A stretch of DNA of 64,000 nt from assembly GCA_902630715.1 (NCBI GenBank), contig CACOVO010000001.1, forward strand, positions 124,001 through 188,000, written 5' to 3'. Source of the stretch: an uncultured SAR86 cluster bacterium (GTDB taxonomy: Bacteria > Pseudomonadota > Gammaproteobacteria > Magnimaribacterales > Magnimaribacteraceae). A model generated the notes under the pieces. The model was not told where the DNA came from. It did not search any database and saw only the letters and a program-made list of their open reading frames with translations. Every line of letters begins with the position of its first letter. The stretch's first letter is position 1. The position numbers and the translations under genes are program-made. Shown here in pieces: positions 17,465 to 27,669 of this stretch.

Positions 17465-18955
17465 TCACTCCAAATTGATGGTTAAATTTTTTGAGCTCTT
17501 TTCGTCGTCTTCAAACCATCTTTCTGTAACGGTCTTTGTTTCAGTATAAAACCTAACTGCCTGTTTTCCGTAGGCATGTAAATCTCCGTAAAATGATTGC
17601 TTCCAACCCGTAAAGGAAAAGAATGGCATAGGAACAGGGATCGGAACATTTATTCCTACTTGACCAACCTCAATTTCATGTCTGTATTTTCTAGCAGCTT
17701 TTCCAGAAGCAGTGAATATAGAAGTACCATTTCCATATGGGTTAGCATTAATTAATTCTATTGCTTCTTCGAGTGTTTCAACCTCTATGCACAATAAGAC
17801 AGGACCAAATATTTCAGTTTTATATATTTCAGAATCTGTTTTCACATTAGTAAAGAGTGTGGTTCCAATCCAGTTTCCGTTTGGAAAACCTTCGACTTCA
17901 CATCTACTGCCGTCAATAAGGCATTTAGCTTCTTCTTTTCCCTTTTCAATCAATCTAATTACTCTGTCTTTAGCCTGTGGGCTAATTAAAGGGCCAAAGC
18001 CAGATTCTTCAGAATCCCAAGGACCAGGTTTGACCATCTCCATTTCTCTTTTCAAGTCTTCTATCCATTCTTTAGATGAACCAACGAAGACCGCAACACT
18101 TATAGCCATGCATCTTTGCCCAGCTGCCCCAATAGATGATCCAACAAGGTTATCTATCGTTTTTGCTTTATTAGCATCTGGCATTACCACCATATGATTT
18201 TTGGCGCCTGCAAATGATTGAACCCTTTTCAAGTGCTCAGTTCCAGTTTTGTAAATATATTGACCAACAGATACTGAGCCTACGAATGATATAGCTTTAA
18301 TATCAGGATGTTTAAGAAGCTCATCCACTTGACTTTTGCCTCCGTGAATAATTTGCAAAACATTTTTTGGAGCTCCGGCCTCTAAAAATAGCTCAGCTAA
18401 TTTATTTGCGGTCATAGGATCTTGCTCAGACGGTTTTAAAATGAAGGTATTTCCGCAAGCTATTGCCATTGGAAACATCCACAATGGAATCATTGCTGGA
18501 AAGTTAAAGGGAGTAATTCCAGCACAAACGCCTAGCGATTGAATATAGCTATATGAGTCAATTTCACGGGCCACATTCTCTACAGTTTCTCCCATTAGGA
18601 GTGGGGTAATGTTTGCTGCTTGTTCAACAACTTCAATACCTCTCCAAACGTCTCCTTTTGCATCTTCCAATGTTTTACCATTTTCCTTACTTAGAATTTT
18701 TGCTATCTCTTCTTGATTTTTCTTCAGAAGGTCCTGATACCGCATCATAACTCTCGATCTTTCAGGCGGTGGTGTATCTCGCCACTCTAAAAAAGCTTCT
18801 TTAGCCGACTCTACAGCTAGATTTATTTCTTTTTTTGTAGCGAGTGGCACTTCGCAAAGCACTTCTTGAGTTGAAGGATCTAGAACTTCAAGCCAGTCCT
18901 TTGTTTCACTTTGAATAAACTTGCCATTTATATAGAGTTCTAATTTCTTCGTCAT
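17465..18955 (-). CDS. mmsA: CoA-acylating methylmalonate-semialdehyde dehydrogenase
   Basis: MmsA turns methylmalonate semialdehyde into propionyl-CoA with NAD+ and CoA, the final step of valine (and thymine) breakdown. The 496-residue aldehyde-dehydrogenase-fold protein has [30 protein letters not shown] near 150-179 and [13 protein letters not shown] near 224-236. The nucleophile Cys lies in GQRCMAISV near 279-287, and the conserved GQRCMA context is typical of MmsA rather than other ALDHs. It is the first gene of the five-gene leftward operon. No strong promoter box was recognised upstream. Confidence 0.95.
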   Translation of the reverse strand: MTKKLELYINGKFIQSETKDWLEVLDPSTQEVLCEVPLATKKEINLAVESAKEAFLEWRDTPPPERSRVMMRYQDLLKKNQEEIAKILSKENGKTLEDAKGDVWRGIEVVEQAANITPLLMGETVENVAREIDSYSYIQSLGVCAGITPFNFPAMIPLWMFPMAIACGNTFILKPSEQDPMTANKLAELFLEAGAPKNVLQIIHGGKSQVDELLKHPDIKAISFVGSVSVGQYIYKTGTEHLKRVQSFAGAKNHMVVMPDANKAKTIDNLVGSSIGAAGQRCMAISVAVFVGSSKEWIEDLKREMEMVKPGPWDSEESGFGPLISPQAKDRVIRLIEKGKEEAKCLIDGSRCEVEGFPNGNWIGTTLFTNVKTDSEIYKTEIFGPVLLCIEVETLEEAIELINANPYGNGTSIFTASGKAARKYRHEIEVGQVGINVPIPVPMPFFSFTGWKQSFYGDLHAYGKQAVRFYTETKTVTERWFEDDEKSSKNLTINLE

Positions 18956-19041
18956 AAAGTATTTCTTCTTAATTTAACTGAAGTATCTTACTATCTTTCT
19001 TACAAACTGAAATATTTAGAAGCAAATCGTGGAGAGGAAAT

Positions 19042-20016
19042 ATGCTTAAGACAAGAATCACTGATTTATTTGGAATAGAACATCCTGTAATACAGGGAGG
19101 TATGCAGTGGGTTGGTTATGCAGAATTAGTATCTGCTGTATCTAATGCTGGGGCATTGGGAATATTAACTGCCCTTACTCAGCCAACTCCTGAAGATCTT
19201 ACAAAGGAGATTGCAAGAACACGAGAAATGACAGATAAGCCCTTCGGAGTAAATTTGACGGTCTTACCGACGATAAATCCTCCGCCTTATGAGGAATATG
19301 CTCAAGCTATTGTCGGTTCTGGTGTAAAAATTGTGGAAACTGCAGGCAGAAGCCCAGAACCTTTTATGGAGTTATTTAAAGAATATGATGTGAAAGTAAT
19401 TCACAAATGTACTTCCGTTAGGCATGCATTAAAAGCTCAGTCGGTTGGAGTAAGTGCAATAACGATTGACGGATTTGAGTGCGCGGGTCATCCAGGTGAA
19501 GATGATATTCCTTCTTTGGTACTGCTTCCCCAAGCTGCAGAAGCTTTGGATGTTCCTGTAGCTGGTTGTGGTGGTTTCAGTGATGCAAAAAGTATGGTGG
19601 CTGCCCTAGCCCTTGGAGGAGAAGCAATTGTTATGGGTACTAGATTTATGGCAACAAAAGAAGCTGGTATTCATCAAAACGTAAAAGAAAAAATGACTGA
19701 AGCTGATGAGCTATCTACTAACTTGATGTTCAGAACAATGCACAACACAGCTAGAGTTTTTAAAAATTCAGTTTCAGATCAAGTTGTTGAAATTGAATCT
19801 TCTGGTTCAGCTACTTTTGAAGATGTTAAAGATTTAGTAGCAGGACAAAGAGGAAGGAAAGTTTTTGAAGAGGGTGATTTGGAACATGGTATTTGGTCCG
19901 CGGGAATATCTGTGGCGAGAGTAAAAGATGTGCCAAGTTGTAAGGAGATGGTCTCAAGGCTTGTATCAGAGGCCGAAGCCATAATTGATGGGAGACTGCA
20001 ATCAGTAAAAGCTTAA
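19042..20016 (+). CDS. Nitronate monooxygenase / 2-nitropropane dioxygenase-like flavoprotein
   Basis: The 324-residue FMN-binding barrel protein starts TDLFGIEHPVIQGGMQWVGYAELVSAVSNAGALGIL, the usual beginning of the NMO family, and has DGFECAGHPGEDD near 148-160 and AGCGGFSDAKSMVAALALGGEAIVMGTRFMAT near 174-205 for phosphate binding. Members oxidise nitronates or act as quinone/enoyl reductases; the substrate here is not clear. The ATG at 19042 is preceded by GAGAGGAAAT, a good ribosome site. The DUF1330 gene follows 9 bases later, and the two are probably co-transcribed. Confidence 0.85.
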   Translation: MLKTRITDLFGIEHPVIQGGMQWVGYAELVSAVSNAGALGILTALTQPTPEDLTKEIARTREMTDKPFGVNLTVLPTINPPPYEEYAQAIVGSGVKIVETAGRSPEPFMELFKEYDVKVIHKCTSVRHALKAQSVGVSAITIDGFECAGHPGEDDIPSLVLLPQAAEALDVPVAGCGGFSDAKSMVAALALGGEAIVMGTRFMATKEAGIHQNVKEKMTEADELSTNLMFRTMHNTARVFKNSVSDQVVEIESSGSATFEDVKDLVAGQRGRKVFEEGDLEHGIWSAGISVARVKDVPSCKEMVSRLVSEAEAIIDGRLQSVKA

Positions 20017-20025
20017 GGAAAATCT

Positions 20026-20343
20026 ATGGAAGACGTAAAAGTATATATGGTTGTTAATTTAGAGATAGAGGACAAAGAAACATACTTAAAATACGAGAAA
20101 GGATTTTTTCCTATTCTTAAAAGACACGGAGGCGAGTTCCTTACCTTTGATGATTCTTTCAGACATTTAGAAGGAGATGAACCATTATCGGGTGGTCGAG
20201 TCATAATATTCTCATTTCCTTCAGAAGCAGCAGCAGACGGATGGTACAACGACCCTGAATATCAAGAATTATCAAAATTTAGAAGGGAAGGTGCTCCACT
20301 TAAATCGCTTAGCCTGGTTAAAGGCTTACCTCCTAGGAAATAA
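20026..20343 (+). CDS. DUF1330 domain protein
   Basis: This 105-residue dimeric ferredoxin-like (ABM-fold) protein has YMVVNLEIEDKETYLKYEKGFFPILKRHGGEFLTFDD at the start and GGRVIIFSFPSEAAADGWYNDPEYQEL in the middle, matching DUF1330. Its role is unknown; related stand-alone barrels bind small hydrophobic or aromatic molecules. It sits 9 bases after the nitronate-monooxygenase-like gene with AAGGAAA as ribosome site. Its end converges on the 53-residue membrane protein at 20345. Confidence 0.85.
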   Translation: MEDVKVYMVVNLEIEDKETYLKYEKGFFPILKRHGGEFLTFDDSFRHLEGDEPLSGGRVIIFSFPSEAAADGWYNDPEYQELSKFRREGAPLKSLSLVKGLPPRK

Positions 20344-20344
20344 G

Positions 20345-20506
20345 TTAAGCAAAAAAAGTGTAATAAATTAAAAGGAGAAGAACCACATCGACAAACATCA
20401 TCATGCTAATCGATGTGCATCCGAAAGAAATCTCTTCTTTGTGTAGTGCTTTATGTATAGAAATTGAGAAATAGAGAAATAAACATAGAAGTATTAGTTT
20501 AAACAC
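20345..20506 (-). CDS. Small two-helix membrane protein (53 residues)
   Basis: A short gene that reads leftward from a GTG at 20506 to a TAA at 20345. It starts 3 bases after the stop codon of the alpha/beta hydrolase (TGA TAA GTG). The product begins MFKLILLCLFLYFSIS, has a short polar loop (HKALHKEEISFGCTS), and ends MMMFVDVVLLLLIYYTFFA. Two hydrophobic stretches around 3-17 and 35-53 would give a helical hairpin in the inner membrane. It fills almost exactly the gap between the hydrolase and DUF1330. The GTG start and lack of known homologues make this tentative. I do not recognise a family. Confidence 0.45.
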   Translation of the reverse strand: MFKLILLCLFLYFSISIHKALHKEEISFGCTSISMMMFVDVVLLLLIYYTFFA

Positions 20507-20509
20507 TTA

Positions 20510-21385
20510 TCAGATCCAATTCTTGGCAACTCCTTTTATTGCTTCTGCCAATTCTAGAGGTTGATCGAGAAGAACATGGTGTGCTGCTTTTTTTATGGGA
20601 ATCATCGGCGTTCCTGAGGGAACATTTTCTTTTATGAAATTTAGTATCTCGTCTGTCATCATATTACTTTCCGTTCCGTAGATAACACCTAATTTACAAT
20701 TCAGCTCGAAAGCTATATTTCTTAGCATGTGAGAAAATCCCAATTTATCAAAAATTGTATCGTCAAACTTCCATTGATATCCATTATTGGCCTCTTTTAT
20801 TGACCATTCGGCAATATATTTTACTAGAAATTCATTTTCACACTCTTGTTCAGGAGTTAGCCTGAAGCGTTCCAAAATACTCTCTTTAGTAGGATAAGTT
20901 TTTATTCTTCTGATCGGACCACTTCTCACATGAGTAGAATAGTCATAAGTCGGAGGTCGAATTGGTGAATCGACCATTATGATTCCTCCTATCTCTTTAT
21001 CAGAAATATATCCTGCAGTTGCACTCATAAAACCACCCATACTGTGACCACAAATAATTGGGTTTCCTACTTCAAAAAAACCACTATCTTCAGCTACGGA
21101 CAGTATTTCCTTTCCATATAATTCAGGCGAGTAGTCTTCCCTGTGCCCACTGTCACCCATTCCTGACAAGTCAATAGCGCTGACTTGGAAATCATCCAAA
21201 AGAAGAGGTGCTATAAAATCCCACCAATGAGAATGGCTTCCACTGCCATGTACTAAAACCATGCCAGGCTTGGATCCATCTCCCCATTTTTGATAAAAAA
21301 CATTGTTTCCTTCTACCTCTATTGATTTTTGCTCTTTGGCAACCGCCAAGGCATCAGTAAACCATTCCGGATGAGAATCTATCAT
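20510..21385 (-). CDS. Alpha/beta hydrolase
   Basis: The 291-residue protein has the oxyanion strand GMVLVHGSGSHSHWWDF near 41-57 and the nucleophile elbow GHSMGG near 131-136, with a terminal histidine in KKAAHHVLLDQP near 265-276. These give a complete Ser-Asp/Glu-His fold for esters, epoxides or C-C bonds. No signal peptide, so probably cytoplasmic. It is divergent from the Nudix gene and is followed by the 53-residue membrane protein. The substrate cannot be told from the sequence. Confidence 0.85.
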   Translation of the reverse strand: MIDSHPEWFTDALAVAKEQKSIEVEGNNVFYQKWGDGSKPGMVLVHGSGSHSHWWDFIAPLLLDDFQVSAIDLSGMGDSGHREDYSPELYGKEILSVAEDSGFFEVGNPIICGHSMGGFMSATAGYISDKEIGGIIMVDSPIRPPTYDYSTHVRSGPIRRIKTYPTKESILERFRLTPEQECENEFLVKYIAEWSIKEANNGYQWKFDDTIFDKLGFSHMLRNIAFELNCKLGVIYGTESNMMTDEILNFIKENVPSGTPMIPIKKAAHHVLLDQPLELAEAIKGVAKNWI

Positions 21386-21443
21386 TTAGACATTCCTTTG
21401 AAATAAATTTATAGTTAAAAAGCTATTGGAGACGCTAGTCTAT

Positions 21444-21449
21444 TATAAT
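21444..21449 (+). promoter_or_regulatory. Candidate -10 box for the Nudix/MBL pair
   Basis: TATAAT lies 21 bases before the ATG at 21471, with AAGGA placed as ribosome site between them. No good -35 was found 16-18 bases upstream. It sits in the 85-base divergent gap between the hydrolase and Nudix genes. Confidence 0.4.
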
Positions 21450-21470
21450 CTGAAAAAATAAGGACCATAT

Positions 21471-22319
21471 ATGAAAAATCCATTACAAGGCTCGAATACT
21501 CAAATGGCAGATCCTAATGAGGAACCAACAGTTCCTCAACCCGCCGCTACTGTTTTATTAGTTAGAGACGCAAAAGATGAGGGCATAGAAGTATTTCTTG
21601 TTGAAAGAGCTTCTAAAGCAAATTTTGGCGGTGCATTTGTATTTCCTGGTGGAAAGGTGGATCCGGAGGATGGACTCGAACGAATTGAAGAAATAACAAC
21701 CGGTTTATCAGATCAGGCTCTTTCTGAAATTTTGGGAGAAAAAAAAGGAGGATTAGCTTATTGGGTTGCCTGTATAAGGGAATGTTTTGAAGAAGCTGGC
21801 ATACTGATAGCTTACAGAGATAATGGGTCCACCTTTGATCCATCCGATGCTGACGAAAGAGAAAGATTTGTAGAATACAGAAATAAGCTGAATGCGGGTG
21901 AGTCTGTGATTGAGGAGATGTGTAAGGAAGAACACCTTACACTAGGGATAGACAGATTAGCTTATTTAGCTCACTGGATAACTCCTAAGATAGAAAAGAG
22001 GCGATATACAACCAGGTTCTTTATAGCAATTTGTCCAAGCGGACAGGAAGGACTCCATGACGGCTCGGAGAGTGTTAATAGTCTTTGGATAAAGCCGGAG
22101 GAAGCCCTTAAAAGGCAAAAAGAGGGCAAACTATTAATGATAATGCCAACAATAAAAAACCTTGAAAGTATATGTGGATTCTCTAATGCTGAGGAACTGC
22201 TAAAAGATAAATCTTCCATAGACCCATCTACAATCCCAACAATAGAGCCGAAGTTTTTTATAGAAGATGGCAAAATGGTTGGACTTCTTCCGGGAGATAA
22301 AGGTTATGAGGATCATTAA
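21471..22319 (+). CDS. Nudix hydrolase
   Basis: The 282-residue protein contains the Nudix box in extended form: VFPGGKVDPEDG near 56-67 and then, after an insert, ACIRECFEEAGILIAY near 100-115 (RExxEEAG pattern). The insert between the glycine turn and the helix, and the long C-terminal region, resemble the RppH-unlike NUDT19/NUDT7-like group that cuts CoA or acyl-CoA derivatives. The exact substrate is not clear. Its stop overlaps the start of the MBL hydrolase (TAATG), so the two are coupled, a pairing also seen with LACTB2-like genes in other proteobacteria as I recall. Confidence 0.85.
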   Translation: MKNPLQGSNTQMADPNEEPTVPQPAATVLLVRDAKDEGIEVFLVERASKANFGGAFVFPGGKVDPEDGLERIEEITTGLSDQALSEILGEKKGGLAYWVACIRECFEEAGILIAYRDNGSTFDPSDADERERFVEYRNKLNAGESVIEEMCKEEHLTLGIDRLAYLAHWITPKIEKRRYTTRFFIAICPSGQEGLHDGSESVNSLWIKPEEALKRQKEGKLLMIMPTIKNLESICGFSNAEELLKDKSSIDPSTIPTIEPKFFIEDGKMVGLLPGDKGYEDH

Positions 22320-23146
22320 TGGAACCTGAAAAAGTTGTTCAAATAACTCCGCTAATTAGAAGAATCACAGCTGGAAATGGCAGCGTCTTTACTGGACCAG
22401 GCACAAATACTTATTTAGTTGGTAATGAAGAAGTAACAGTTATTGATCCGGGTCCTGCTATGGAAAAGCATATAGATATCATCATCAAAAATGCAAAAAA
22501 TATAAAGCAGATTCTAGTTACACATACACATCCAGATCATTCACCTGGCACAAGACTCCTTATCGAGAAATTAGAGATACCGTCATATGGAATGATTACC
22601 ACATCCACCAAAAATCAGGACACAACCTTCAAGCCACGAAGGATTCTTAAAGATGGAGAATTGATTGAGGAAAAAGAATTCACCCTAGAAGTTGTGCATA
22701 CTCCTGGTCACGCTTCTAATCACCTCTGTTTTGTTCTCAAAGAAGAAAAATATTTATTTTCGGGAGATCATATTATGAGTGGGTCAACTGTCGTAATTGG
22801 TCCTCCGGATGGAAACATGAAGCAGTATATTGAATCTCTAGAAAAGCTTAAAAAACATGATGTGGATAAGATAGCGCCTGGCCATGGCGATATACTTGAT
22901 AATCCTCATCAAGTTGCTGATTGGATTATCAGCCATAGGCTTGAGAGGGAGAAGAAAGTATTTGAGGCATTGAAGGATGTTTCAAGAGGGACCCCTGATT
23001 CGCTGGTTGAGAAGGTTTATGCCGATGTTGATTCGTCCTTATTCCCGATTGCTAAGGCATCGCTTTTAGCGCATCTTATTAAGCTTGAAGAAGATCAAGT
23101 AATAAGGAGAGAGGGTGAAGATTATATTTATGATACGGTCAGTTAA
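22319..23146 (+). CDS. MBL-fold metallohydrolase (LACTB2-like)
   Basis: The 275-residue protein has the metal-binding [10 protein letters not shown] near 64-73, [14 protein letters not shown] near 124-137, LFSGDHIM near 145-152 and APGHGD near 182-187, the complete metallo-beta-lactamase set. The sequence [10 protein letters not shown] at the start and the C-terminal winged-helix-like tail ([14 protein letters not shown]) resemble LACTB2, an endoribonuclease/hydrolase. A hydrolytic role is certain by fold; the substrate is not. It is coupled to the Nudix gene and converges on msrA with 8 bases of overlap. Confidence 0.85.
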   Translation: MEPEKVVQITPLIRRITAGNGSVFTGPGTNTYLVGNEEVTVIDPGPAMEKHIDIIIKNAKNIKQILVTHTHPDHSPGTRLLIEKLEIPSYGMITTSTKNQDTTFKPRRILKDGELIEEKEFTLEVVHTPGHASNHLCFVLKEEKYLFSGDHIMSGSTVVIGPPDGNMKQYIESLEKLKKHDVDKIAPGHGDILDNPHQVADWIISHRLEREKKVFEALKDVSRGTPDSLVEKVYADVDSSLFPIAKASLLAHLIKLEEDQVIRREGEDYIYDTVS

Positions 23147-23780
23147 TTTTCACTCCCGTACCCGCAAGAGCACAATAACCGTCAGGATTTTTTGCTAAAT
23201 ATTGTTGATGATAATGTTCGGCATAGTAAAACTCTCCAGCTTCTTTAATTTCCGTAGTAATTTCTCCGAACCCTTGGTTACTCAACTCTTTTTGGTAAGT
23301 ATTCTTTGTTTCTAAAATAATTTCCATCTCTTCTTCAGAACTATAATAGATACCAGATCTATATTGAGTTCCTATGTCATTTCCCTGTCTCATACCTTGC
23401 GTTGGGTCATGATCCTCCCAAAAAGTTTTTAAAAGGGAATGAAAAGAAATTATATTTGGATCGTATACCACTAGAACAACCTCATTATGTCCTGTAAAAC
23501 CAGTACAAACTTCTTTGTAAGATGGATTTTTAGTAAAACCGCCGGCGTATCCTGCAGAGGTAGAATAAACTCCCTCAAGTTCCCAAAATCTCCTTTCTAC
23601 TCCCCAGAAACATCCCATGCCAAATATTGCTTGACGAAGATGGTCTGCAAAAGGGCCCTTGAGAGGCGTTCCTTTTACGAAGTGTTCTTGCGGCACATCG
23701 ACTTCTTCCTCTCGTCCAGCCAATGCCTCTGATTCAAGTGGTAGAACAGTTTTTTTATTCAGTAAATCCATTAATGACAT
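23139..23780 (-). CDS. msrA: Peptide-methionine (S)-S-oxide reductase
   Basis: The 213-residue MsrA has the active-site [16 protein letters not shown] near 55-70, with the nucleophile Cys56, then STSAGYAGG and [23 protein letters not shown] near 143-165. It repairs oxidised methionine in proteins using thioredoxin. The N-terminal 45 residues before the core are typical of the longer gammaproteobacterial form. Its ATG overlaps the acs stop (TAATG), so it is the last gene of the acs operon. Confidence 0.95.
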   Translation of the reverse strand: MSLMDLLNKKTVLPLESEALAGREEEVDVPQEHFVKGTPLKGPFADHLRQAIFGMGCFWGVERRFWELEGVYSTSAGYAGGFTKNPSYKEVCTGFTGHNEVVLVVYDPNIISFHSLLKTFWEDHDPTQGMRQGNDIGTQYRSGIYYSSEEEMEIILETKNTYQKELSNQGFGEITTEIKEAGEFYYAEHYHQQYLAKNPDGYCALAGTGVKIN

Positions 23781-25717
23781 TATTTATTCTCTCTATTTAA
23801 TATTAATTCTTCTACAACAGTGGGATCAGCTAAAGTTGTAGTGTCTCCAAGGTTATCGATTTCATTTGAAGCTATTTTTCTTAAAATTCTTCTCATAATT
23901 TTACCTGATCGCGTCTTGGGTAATCCAGGTGCCCATTGAATAATGTCAGGTTTTGCTATCGGACCAATTTCCTTTGACACTAGATTAATCAAGTCAGCTT
24001 TAAGTTCTTCATGAGGAGAAATCTCTGACATCAAAGTTACATAACAGTATATACCTTGCCCCTTTATTTCATGTTCGTAGCCAACAACAGCAGCTTCTGC
24101 AACGTTTTGGTGCAGCACTAATGCACTCTCAACCTCAGCTGTCCCTAATCTATGACCAGAAACATTTAAAACATCATCCACTCTTCCGGTTATCCAATAA
24201 TAACCATCTGAATCCCTTCGCGCACCATCGCCGGTTGTATAGTACCCGGGATACATCTTGTAGTAGGTATCAACGCATCTTTGATGATCTCCATAGACCG
24301 TTCTTATCTGTGCAGGCCAGCTCGATTTTATAACTAAATTACCCGAACCCTCTCCGGCTATCTCATTTCCTTTTTCATCAAGTAATGCTGGCTCTATACC
24401 TAGAAAAGGCTTAGTAGCGCTTCCCGGCTTCATGGAGGTAAATCCTGCAATTGGAGTTATCATCATTGCCCCTGTTTCAGTTTGCCACCATGTATCCACT
24501 ATAGGACAAGATGAATTTCCAACAACTTTAAAATACCATTCCCAAGCTTCAGGATTAATCGGCTCTCCGACAGTTCCTAGTATTCTTAAGGATTCTCTAG
24601 ATGAGGAGTTAACATAATCATCCCCTTGTGCCATGAGTGCCCTCAGTGCAGTTGGGGCTGTATAGAAAATATTGACTTGATGTTTATCGATCACTTCCCA
24701 AAATCTTGATGCAGTTGGATAAGTCGGAATGCCCTCAAAGATTACCGAAGTTGCTCCATTAGCCAAGGGCCCATAAACAATATAAGAATGGCCAGTTACC
24801 CAGCCAACATCCGCGGTACACCAGTAGATCTCATCGTCTTTGTAATCAAAAACTAGTCTGTGTGACATGGCTGCTTGAAGCAAATATCCTCCCGTGGTAT
24901 GCAGCACGCCTTTAGGTTTTCCTGTTGATCCTGATGTGTAAAGAATGAAGAGAGGATCTTCTGAATCCATCATTTCAGGTTCACACTCCTCAGAAATTTC
25001 TTTTGATATCTCCTCATATCTAACGTCGCACTTTTCATTCCAGGAAATTTCAGACCCCGTCCTTGTTACAACCAGAACCGTATGGACATTTGGGCAACCT
25101 TGCATTGCTTCATCTACATTCTGTTTCAGCGGAACTTTTTTTCCTCCTCTAAGACCCTCATCTGCAGTAATAATTGTCCGACAATCAGAATCTAAAACTC
25201 TATCTTTTAAAGATTCAGGAGAGAAGCCTCCAAAAACAACTGAGTGTATAGCCCCAATTCTAGCGCAAGCCAACATCGCATATGTTGCTTCGGGTATCAT
25301 AGGCATATAAATACAAACTCTATCTCCTTTCTTTACTCCTCTAGCTTTCAGAACATTGGAGAACTTACAAACGTTGCTATGCAGATCTTTGTAGGTAATT
25401 TCTTTTGAGTCTTTAGGATCATCTCCCTCCCATATGAAAGCTATTTTGTTTTCATTTTTTGGGAGATGCCTATCAATACAGTTAACTGTCACATTTAATT
25501 TTGCTCCCTTGAACCAAGAAATATCTCCTTTAGTGAGATCTACCTCTTTGACTTTTGTCCATTTTTTATCCCAATCTAAATAGACCTCTGCTTGATTAGA
25601 CCAAAATTTATCAGGATTTTTTATTGACTCCATATATAGATTTTCAAAATCTTCTTCACTAATATTTGAATTATCCAATATGGTTTGATTCGGTTTATAA
25701 ATTTTTTCTGCTGTCAT
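23780..25717 (-). CDS. acs: Acetyl-CoA synthetase (AMP-forming)
   Basis: The 645-residue enzyme makes acetyl-CoA from acetate, ATP and CoA. It has the P-loop [20 protein letters not shown] near 260-279, WWQTETG near 410-416, and [33 protein letters not shown] near 491-523. The end has [15 protein letters not shown], with the acetylation-target lysine in SGKIMRR (near 605-611). Length is the family standard. It lies 5 bases after the deoxynucleoside kinase stop and before msrA. Lysine acetylation control is known for the family, not visible here. Confidence 0.97.
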   Translation of the reverse strand: MTAEKIYKPNQTILDNSNISEEDFENLYMESIKNPDKFWSNQAEVYLDWDKKWTKVKEVDLTKGDISWFKGAKLNVTVNCIDRHLPKNENKIAFIWEGDDPKDSKEITYKDLHSNVCKFSNVLKARGVKKGDRVCIYMPMIPEATYAMLACARIGAIHSVVFGGFSPESLKDRVLDSDCRTIITADEGLRGGKKVPLKQNVDEAMQGCPNVHTVLVVTRTGSEISWNEKCDVRYEEISKEISEECEPEMMDSEDPLFILYTSGSTGKPKGVLHTTGGYLLQAAMSHRLVFDYKDDEIYWCTADVGWVTGHSYIVYGPLANGATSVIFEGIPTYPTASRFWEVIDKHQVNIFYTAPTALRALMAQGDDYVNSSSRESLRILGTVGEPINPEAWEWYFKVVGNSSCPIVDTWWQTETGAMMITPIAGFTSMKPGSATKPFLGIEPALLDEKGNEIAGEGSGNLVIKSSWPAQIRTVYGDHQRCVDTYYKMYPGYYTTGDGARRDSDGYYWITGRVDDVLNVSGHRLGTAEVESALVLHQNVAEAAVVGYEHEIKGQGIYCYVTLMSEISPHEELKADLINLVSKEIGPIAKPDIIQWAPGLPKTRSGKIMRRILRKIASNEIDNLGDTTTLADPTVVEELILNRENK

Positions 25718-25722
25718 GATAT

Positions 25723-26412
25723 TTATATTAAAGCAGGAGATGGATTGAAGTACATTTTAGATCCTTCGGGTTTATTAAAATAATCTAGAAGTTTTTCCAA
25801 AAAAAGGCTGTAGTCGTCTTTTTTTGATTGAAAATCAATCTGATTCGAATTTACTATCAAAACAGGTGATCTTTCATATTCAAAGAAAAATTCCTTATAA
25901 GTCTCATTTAATAGTTCCAAATATTCAAAGCTGATAGATTTTTCCATCTCAATACCTCTATGCATTACTCTTTCATAAAGAGTTTTTGTTTCTGCCTGAA
26001 GATATATCACTAAATCTGGTGTTGGGAGATCTATAGCAAGATATTGATAAATTTGTTCATAAAGTTTTAGCTCGTCTGCAGACAAGGTTGCCTTTGCAAA
26101 TAACTTATCTTTGTCTAAAAGAAAGTCTGAAACCCTATTTGGTAAGAATATGTCCTCTTGCTTTAGTTCTTGGATTTGTTTTACTCTTTGAAAAAGAAAA
26201 AAAAGTTGTGTCGCTAAAGCCGCCTGAGAAGGATTAACATAAAAATCAGGTAAAAATGGATTTTCTGCAGGTCTTTCAAGGAAAGTTTCATAATTAAAAG
26301 TGTCTGCTAATAGATTTGTAAGCGTTGTTTTACCAGCTCCTATAGGTCCTTCAACTGCAATGAATTTAGGCAATTTATCAAATTTTTTTAAATCTATTTG
26401 AACTTCTTCCAT
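25723..26412 (-). CDS. Deoxynucleoside kinase family protein
   Basis: The 229-residue protein has the P-loop [16 protein letters not shown] near 19-34, the lid-like [13 protein letters not shown] near 148-160, and the DRD/ERS-type [22 protein letters not shown] near 87-108. It belongs to the dNK/dGK family that phosphorylates deoxynucleosides for salvage. In many gammaproteobacteria a gene of this family sits near pcnB, folK and panB. Here folK and panB/C are absent and the kinase comes directly after pcnB, 60 bases away. The preferred base is unknown. Confidence 0.85.
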   Translation of the reverse strand: MEEVQIDLKKFDKLPKFIAVEGPIGAGKTTLTNLLADTFNYETFLERPAENPFLPDFYVNPSQAALATQLFFLFQRVKQIQELKQEDIFLPNRVSDFLLDKDKLFAKATLSADELKLYEQIYQYLAIDLPTPDLVIYLQAETKTLYERVMHRGIEMEKSISFEYLELLNETYKEFFFEYERSPVLIVNSNQIDFQSKKDDYSLFLEKLLDYFNKPEGSKMYFNPSPALI

Positions 26413-26472
26413 AAATAAAACTTATCTTATCTCGAAATCTAATTATATTAATATTAGAAGATAAATAATTCG

Positions 26473-27663
26473 CTAGTGAGAAATTTTTTTTGTCCACCAG
26501 TCGCCTGCACCTCCTAGATTTTCTCCTGATTTTTCTCTGAGGAGAAGGAAATCGAAAGCTGCCCTGAATCTTTTGTGTTTAAGGGTTGTATTGGCTTTTT
26601 CAGGTATTCTGAGAAGCATAACTTGTATCTCCCATATTTCTTTAATGGAACTTTGAACTCTTTTAGGAATGAAGCAATATTCGTTGTGTTTTTTTAATAA
26701 TAAATTTCCGATTCTAGAGATTCTGGGAATTTTAATTTTCTTAGAATTCATATCACCAATTTTGCTGATCAGAGCAGGCCATAGCATTACAGCAAATAGG
26801 AATGCAGGAGTCAGAGTTTTGTTTTGATGGAATCTTTTATCCGAATCTTTCAGAGCATTTAAGATAAATCGCCTATCTTTTTTTCCTTCCAAAAAATTTT
26901 TGGTCATAGGTAATAAGTACTCTGTAATTCTGTAATTTTGCAATTCTGTCATTATTGAAAAGGCATTCCCCGTGAGAAACATTTTAAGTAACTCTTCATA
27001 TTTCCTTCCCGAGGGTACTTCACTGAGTAAATGACGGTATCTATGGATTCCTTTTTCTAGTTTGTTATCTAATTTGAATCCTAATTTAGATTTAAATCTT
27101 ATTGCTCTTATCATCCTGACAGGATCTTCAATGAATCTCTTTGAACTTTCTCCAATAGATTTGAGCATACCGCTTTGTAAGTCTCTAAATCCACCGACGA
27201 AGTCTATTATCTCCATTTTCTTTGTATCCATATATAAAGAATTTATGGTGAAGTCTCTCCTAAATGCATCATCTTCAATAGATCCGTAGTTGTTGTCCCT
27301 TAACAGAATGCCCTTATTAGATTTTTTAATATTTTTTTTTCCAGACGATCTAAAAGTTGATATTTCTATTAATTTTTTCCCGACTCTGGCGTGAACTATC
27401 TTAAATCTTTTACCAATTATCCTTGTTTTCGGAATGACTTCTTTTATCTCTTCGGGAGTGGCATTCGTTGCTACGTCACAGTCTTTAGACTTAACTCCAA
27501 TCAAAGAATCACGGATAAAACCACCTACTATATAAGCTTCGTAACCCGCGTCGATTAATCTCGAAATGATTGAAATTGCTTCTTTGTCTAATTGATTCTT
27601 TTTTATTTGGTGATCAGAGATGTTAAAAATCTCTGGTTCAGAAATGGTTTTTTTTAATGACAA
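26473..27663 (-). CDS. pcnB: Poly(A) polymerase I
   Basis: PcnB adds poly(A) tails to RNA 3' ends, marking them for decay. The 396-residue protein has the class II nucleotidyltransferase head YIVGGFIRDSLIGVKSKDCDVATNA near 40-64, with the metal-binding DCD, then RVGKKLIEISTFR and FRRDFTINSLYMD. A positively charged C-terminal region (LKHKRFRAAFDFLLLREKSGEN) is typical of PcnB rather than CCA-adding enzyme. The start is a TTG at 27663, 6 bases after the dksA stop; no ATG lies near. The dksA-pcnB order is conserved in gammaproteobacteria. Confidence 0.9.
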   Translation of the reverse strand: MSLKKTISEPEIFNISDHQIKKNQLDKEAISIISRLIDAGYEAYIVGGFIRDSLIGVKSKDCDVATNATPEEIKEVIPKTRIIGKRFKIVHARVGKKLIEISTFRSSGKKNIKKSNKGILLRDNNYGSIEDDAFRRDFTINSLYMDTKKMEIIDFVGGFRDLQSGMLKSIGESSKRFIEDPVRMIRAIRFKSKLGFKLDNKLEKGIHRYRHLLSEVPSGRKYEELLKMFLTGNAFSIMTELQNYRITEYLLPMTKNFLEGKKDRRFILNALKDSDKRFHQNKTLTPAFLFAVMLWPALISKIGDMNSKKIKIPRISRIGNLLLKKHNEYCFIPKRVQSSIKEIWEIQVMLLRIPEKANTTLKHKRFRAAFDFLLLREKSGENLGGAGDWWTKKISH

Positions 27664-27669
27664 GACGTT

